The notes below the pieces were generated by a model. That model was not told where the DNA came from, did not search any database, and saw nothing but the letters and a program-made list of their open reading frames with translations. A program made the position numbers and the translations under genes. A stretch of DNA of 64,000 nt, from assembly GCA_028284945.1 (NCBI GenBank), contig JANQQJ010000034.1, positions 1-64,000 of the forward strand, written 5' to 3'. This document shows positions 60,466-64,000 of this stretch, one piece after another. Position 1 is the stretch's first letter, and the number at the start of each line of letters is the position of its first letter. Origin of the DNA: Alphaproteobacteria bacterium. GTDB lineage: Bacteria > Pseudomonadota > Alphaproteobacteria > SMXS01.

Positions 60466-61863
60466 ATGGATAAGGACGTCTATGAAGGCCTGAAACCGGG
60501 GGAGGCGCGCAGCAGCGGACCCAGCGTACAGGACATTCTCGACCGCGATGGCGACAACCCGCCGTCACATTTGCGCGAACAGTCATACCGTTTCCTCGGC
60601 AATGAAGACATGGACCCGTCCCGCTATACCAGCCGTGAATTCGCCCAGGCCGAACTGGACCATATGTGGACCAAAGTCTGGCAAATGGCCTGCCGCGAGG
60701 AAGAGATTCCCGAACCAGGTGACCACATTGTCTATGACATCGGTGAATGGAGTTTCATCGTCGTCCGCACCGCCGAGGATGAGTTCAGGGCCTATTACAA
60801 TGCGTGCCTGCACCGGGGCACCCAGCTGCGCCCCTCGAACAGTCAGGGCAATGTGCCGCAGTTCCGCTGTCCGTTTCATGGCTTTACCTGGAACCTGGAC
60901 GGCACCCTGAAGGAGATTCCCTGCGACTGGGACTTCCCGCATATCGACAAGGACAATTTCGACCTGCCGCAGGTCCGGCTAGGCCGATGGGGCGGCTTCG
61001 TTTTCATCAACATGGACGACGATGCTGAACCCTTGGAAGACTATCTGGGCGTTTTGCCGGATCACTTCACAACCTGGCCCTTGGAAGACCGCTTCATGAG
61101 CGCCAATGTGCGGCGCACCCTGCCCTGCAACTGGAAAGTCGCCCAGGAGGCCTTCATCGAGTCTTTCCACGTTGTTGAAACACACTCGCAGGCGCTGCCC
61201 ATGACCGGGGACGCCAACACCCAATATGATATCTGGGGCGACAATATCAGCCGCCTTTACACCTTACAGGGAGTTCCCAGCCCCCATGTTGAAAGCCCCA
61301 TGACCGAACAGGAAATGGCCGACGTCCTGATGGCTGGTGTCGGGGCCACGAAGCGCGACGGTGAATTCAAACTCGCTGAAGGCGAGACCGCCCGTTCGGT
61401 GAATAAGGACATTCTGGTTAAGGAAATGAAGGACCGGTTTGGCGCGGACGTTTCCAAGCTGACTACGACGGAACTGGTCGATCCGATTGAGTATTTCCTG
61501 TTCCCCAACTTCCTGCCCTGGTTCAATTTCGGGCTCCCGCTGGTCTATCGCTTCCGTCCGCTGGGCAGTGACCCTGACTGGTGCATCATGGATGTGATGT
61601 TGCTGCACCCCATCCCGGACAACGGACCGCGCCCTGAACCGGCGCCCTTGCGTGTGCTCGGCCCCGATGAGCCGTTCACGGATGCGCCCGAACTGGACCA
61701 GATTTCGCCGATCTTCGAGCAGGATGTCTCCAACATGCCGCTGGTGCAGAAAGGCATGAAGACTCTGGCGCGCAAGAAGGGCATCACGCTCGGAAATTAT
61801 CAGGAAATCCGCGTCCGCCATATGCACCAGACCCTGGACAAATACATTACGGCCGGCACTTGA
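60466..61863 (+). CDS. Rieske-type ring-hydroxylating/demethylating oxygenase alpha subunit
   Basis: A 465-residue oxygenase. The [2Fe-2S] Rieske ligands are Cys114/His116 (CLHRG) and Cys135/His138 (CPFHGF). The mononuclear iron site is His235 and His240 in ESFHVVETH after NWKVAQEAF. The residue bridging the two centres is Glu232, where ring-hydroxylating dioxygenases usually have Asp; glutamate is known in the carnitine and betaine demethylase type. The substrate is unknown. It is the first gene of an operon with the CoA-binding protein (four-base overlap) and the Rieske-TPP fusion. No reductase gene is seen. Confidence 0.9.
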   Translation: MDKDVYEGLKPGEARSSGPSVQDILDRDGDNPPSHLREQSYRFLGNEDMDPSRYTSREFAQAELDHMWTKVWQMACREEEIPEPGDHIVYDIGEWSFIVVRTAEDEFRAYYNACLHRGTQLRPSNSQGNVPQFRCPFHGFTWNLDGTLKEIPCDWDFPHIDKDNFDLPQVRLGRWGGFVFINMDDDAEPLEDYLGVLPDHFTTWPLEDRFMSANVRRTLPCNWKVAQEAFIESFHVVETHSQALPMTGDANTQYDIWGDNISRLYTLQGVPSPHVESPMTEQEMADVLMAGVGATKRDGEFKLAEGETARSVNKDILVKEMKDRFGADVSKLTTTELVDPIEYFLFPNFLPWFNFGLPLVYRFRPLGSDPDWCIMDVMLLHPIPDNGPRPEPAPLRVLGPDEPFTDAPELDQISPIFEQDVSNMPLVQKGMKTLARKKGITLGNYQEIRVRHMHQTLDKYITAGT

Positions 61864-62300
61864 GCACATTGCTCAATTATTCTGACGATCTGATCCGCGA
61901 CATCCTGCAGCGCTCGAAAACCATCGCCATGATCGGCGCATCGCCCAACCCGGCGCGGGACAGTCATGAGGTAATGCGGTTTCTACAGGCCAAGGGCCAC
62001 CGCGTGGTTCCGGTTAACCCAACGTCGGCTGGACAGGAAATTCTCGGTGAAACCGTCGTTGCGGACCTCTCGGAGATCAGTGAACCGGTTCAGATGGTGG
62101 ATGTGTTTCGCCGGTCGGAATGGATCGCCCCTTTGGTCGACGAGGTGCTGGAACACGCACCCCGGCTGGGGATCACCTCTATCTGGATGCAACTCGGCGT
62201 GCGTGACGACAGGGCAGCTGCTAAAGCAGAAGCCGAGGGCCTTGATGTTATTATGAATCGCTGCCCGGTGATCGAATATCCCAGGCTGGGGCTGCGATAG
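61860..62300 (+). CDS. CoA-binding protein (YccU type)
   Basis: A 146-residue single Rossmann domain of the CoA-binding family, with the nucleotide motif IGASPNPARDSHEVM near residues 25-39 and VNPTSAGQEILGE. Related proteins bind CoA but have no enzyme activity of their own. The start is TTG 61860, which overlaps the oxygenase stop as TTGA, the same coupling geometry as ATGA elsewhere in this window. Function in this operon is unknown. Confidence 0.88.
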   Translation: MSTLLNYSDDLIRDILQRSKTIAMIGASPNPARDSHEVMRFLQAKGHRVVPVNPTSAGQEILGETVVADLSEISEPVQMVDVFRRSEWIAPLVDEVLEHAPRLGITSIWMQLGVRDDRAAAKAEAEGLDVIMNRCPVIEYPRLGLR

Positions 62301-62354
62301 TCGCCTCAGCGCGGGACTGCTCTATGTTGAACCGACAGCAAACCGGAGCATGCC

Positions 62355-64000
62355 ATGACTGAAACTTCCTGGATCAAAGTCGCCGAGGCCGATGAGCTGC
62401 CCGAAGGCCGGGTGAAGACCGTGACCGCGGGAACGCGCACGCTGGCGCTGACCCATTTCGATGGCCAATACGGCGCGCTCGACAACAAATGCCCGCATCA
62501 GGGCGGCCCGCTGGGCGAAGGGTCGATTGAGGATTGCTGGCTGCGCTGCCCCTGGCATGGCTGGGACTTCCATCCGCTGACCGGTGAGTCCCCCGGCGGC
62601 CATGACGACGGGGTCGAGACCTTCCCGGTCGAAGCGCGCGAAGACGGTATCTACATCGCCATTCCGGCCGAGGAAGCCCATGTCCGCACCGTCACCGATG
62701 TGATGGCGGAAACCATGGTGAACTGGGGCGTCACCCATGTGTTCGGCATGGTCGGCCACTCCAATCTAGGCCTCGCCGATGCCATCCGCGTGCAGGAAGA
62801 TGAAGGCAACATGACCTTTATCGGCATCCGGCACGAAGGCGCCGCCGCCTTCGCCTGTTCCGGCTATGCCAAGCTGACGGGCAAGCCGGCGGCCTGCCTC
62901 TCCATCGCCGGGCCGGGCGCTACCAACCTGCTGACCGGACTGTGGGACGCCAAGGTGGACCGCGCGCCGGTGCTGGCGCTGACCGGACAGGTGAACACGC
63001 AGGTGCTGGGCCCGGGCGCGTTCCAGGAGATCGACCTGGCCGACGCGTTCAACGCCGTCTCCAGCTTTAGCCAGACCGTGCTTTCCAACAGCGACCATGC
63101 GGAGCTGATGACGCTGGCGCTCAAGAACGCCATCGTGAACCGGGATGTCGCGCATCTGATCTTCCCGGACGAGATGCAGACGGTTCCGGCTGAAGATAAC
63201 GCCCCTGCGTCGGGCCCGTTCGGGCGCATGGGCGATATCGGCATGGCGCCGGCTCAGGCCTCCATCGATGAAGCGATGCTGCGGATCAACGTCCACCGCC
63301 GCCCGGTCATTATTGTCGGCTATGGCGCACGCGAGAGCATGGACGATATCATCGCGCTGGCTGAAAAGCTGGACGCGCCGGTGCTGACGACGTTCAAGGC
63401 CAAGGGGCAGATTTCCGACAGCCACGAGCTCGCCGCCGGCGTGCTGGGCCGCTCCGGCACACCCATCGCCAGCTGGTTCATGAATGAATCCGACCTGCTG
63501 CTGGTGTTCGGCGCGTCATTTTCCGACCACACGGGCATCGAAAAGAAAAAGCCGATCATCCAGGTCGATTTCGACCGCATGGCGCTGGGCAAGTTTCATT
63601 CGGTCGACGTGCCGGTCTGGGGCGAGATCGGCCAGACGGCGCGCGCGATCTGCGACGCGCTTACCAACAACCCAGACCGGGAGAGTCAGCGTGATGAGAT
63701 TGCCGAGCGCTGGGCGCTGTGGCGCGAGGAAAAGGCGAGCCGCCGCACCGACGACCGCGGCAACGGCGTCGCCTCGGCCAACGTGTTCCAGGTGCTCACA
63801 AACGTATGCCCGGATGACGCGGTGATCGCCGTCGATGTCGGCAACAACACCTATTCCTTCGGCCGCTATTTCGAATGCGCCGATCAGTCGGTCCTGATGT
63901 CGGGTTATCTGGGCTCGATCGGGTTCGCCTTTCCGGCGGCCATGGGCGCCTGGGCGGCGGCGGGCCATGAACGACCGATCGTATCCGTGTCCGGCGACGG
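62355..64000 (+). CDS. Fusion: N-terminal Rieske domain with TPP-dependent (acetolactate synthase-like) enzyme, partial
   Basis: An open frame starts at ATG 62355, with GGAG six bases before it, and runs off the window after 548 codons. Residues 1-107 are a Rieske ferredoxin with Cys46/His48 (CPHQG) and Cys65/His68 (CPWHGW). From residue 110 the protein is a thiamine-diphosphate enzyme of the acetolactate synthase/pyruvate oxidase superfamily: TDVMAETMVNWGVTHVFG, catalytic Glu161 in RHEGAAAF, SIAGPGATNLLTG, a central domain near 300-440, and the start of the TPP/metal motif GDG at the very end. The two halves share one frame with no stop. Confidence 0.9.
   Translation, partial: MTETSWIKVAEADELPEGRVKTVTAGTRTLALTHFDGQYGALDNKCPHQGGPLGEGSIEDCWLRCPWHGWDFHPLTGESPGGHDDGVETFPVEAREDGIYIAIPAEEAHVRTVTDVMAETMVNWGVTHVFGMVGHSNLGLADAIRVQEDEGNMTFIGIRHEGAAAFACSGYAKLTGKPAACLSIAGPGATNLLTGLWDAKVDRAPVLALTGQVNTQVLGPGAFQEIDLADAFNAVSSFSQTVLSNSDHAELMTLALKNAIVNRDVAHLIFPDEMQTVPAEDNAPASGPFGRMGDIGMAPAQASIDEAMLRINVHRRPVIIVGYGARESMDDIIALAEKLDAPVLTTFKAKGQISDSHELAAGVLGRSGTPIASWFMNESDLLLVFGASFSDHTGIEKKKPIIQVDFDRMALGKFHSVDVPVWGEIGQTARAICDALTNNPDRESQRDEIAERWALWREEKASRRTDDRGNGVASANVFQVLTNVCPDDAVIAVDVGNNTYSFGRYFECADQSVLMSGYLGSIGFAFPAAMGAWAAAGHERPIVSVSGD

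Overview
This window is a stretch of chromosome from a GC-rich Gram-negative bacterium, most likely an alphaproteobacterium. The pointers are the elongator tRNA-Met sequence, the separate glyQ and glyS genes, ppdK, folate-linked sarcosine oxidase subunits, frequent GTG/TTG starts, and a two-arm palindromic intergenic repeat of a kind common in that class. The proteins fit an aerobic heterotroph. No phage, insertion sequence, plasmid function or CRISPR array was seen.

Layout. Bases 1-14300 are mostly housekeeping: a tRNA-Met with its promoter, an SDR oxidoreductase, mnmA, cysQ, a LysE-type exporter, a ygfZ-tag-hydrolase operon, meaB with ppdK, and glyQS. Bases 13500-45200 form a large exosortase A (XrtA) / PEP-CTERM locus. 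Bases 45200-53500 hold pepN, an ArsM-like methyltransferase, a haloalkane dehalogenase, a flavoprotein disulfide reductase and a bifunctional beta-oxidation enzyme. Bases 53600-58000 carry sarcosine oxidase alpha and gamma subunits (without beta and delta) and purU. Bases 58000-64000 carry a Sel1-repeat protein, a b-type cytochrome, a cytochrome c', and an operon of a Rieske oxygenase, a CoA-binding protein and a Rieske-TPP enzyme fusion that runs off the right edge.

The XrtA locus is the centre of interest. It encodes exopolysaccharide assembly (polyprenyl-phosphate sugar transferase, two glycosyltransferases, GDP-mannose synthesis, Wzz-like chain length protein, tyrosine kinase, export lipoprotein, outer-membrane barrel, deacetylase, FemAB-like protein, O-antigen-ligase-like protein), the exosortase itself, a TPR scaffold, and a sub-cluster that looks like small-molecule synthesis on a carrier protein (acyl-CoA ligase-like adenylating enzyme, PLP decarboxylase, acyl carrier protein, GNAT, two alpha/beta hydrolases). 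A cargo protein with a textbook PEP-CTERM tail lies at 41414-43252, next to a membrane-anchored helical-toroid-like protein of unknown function. Less expected parts are a second secretion ATPase whose Walker A lysine is threonine, a trypsin-like protease translationally coupled to xrtA, and a hydrolase with arginine in place of its nucleophile.

Family names come from memory of sequence motifs and of known gene neighbourhoods; no database search was run. The PrsK/PrsR sensor-regulator pair and the amidotransferase often found in XrtA loci are not in this window.
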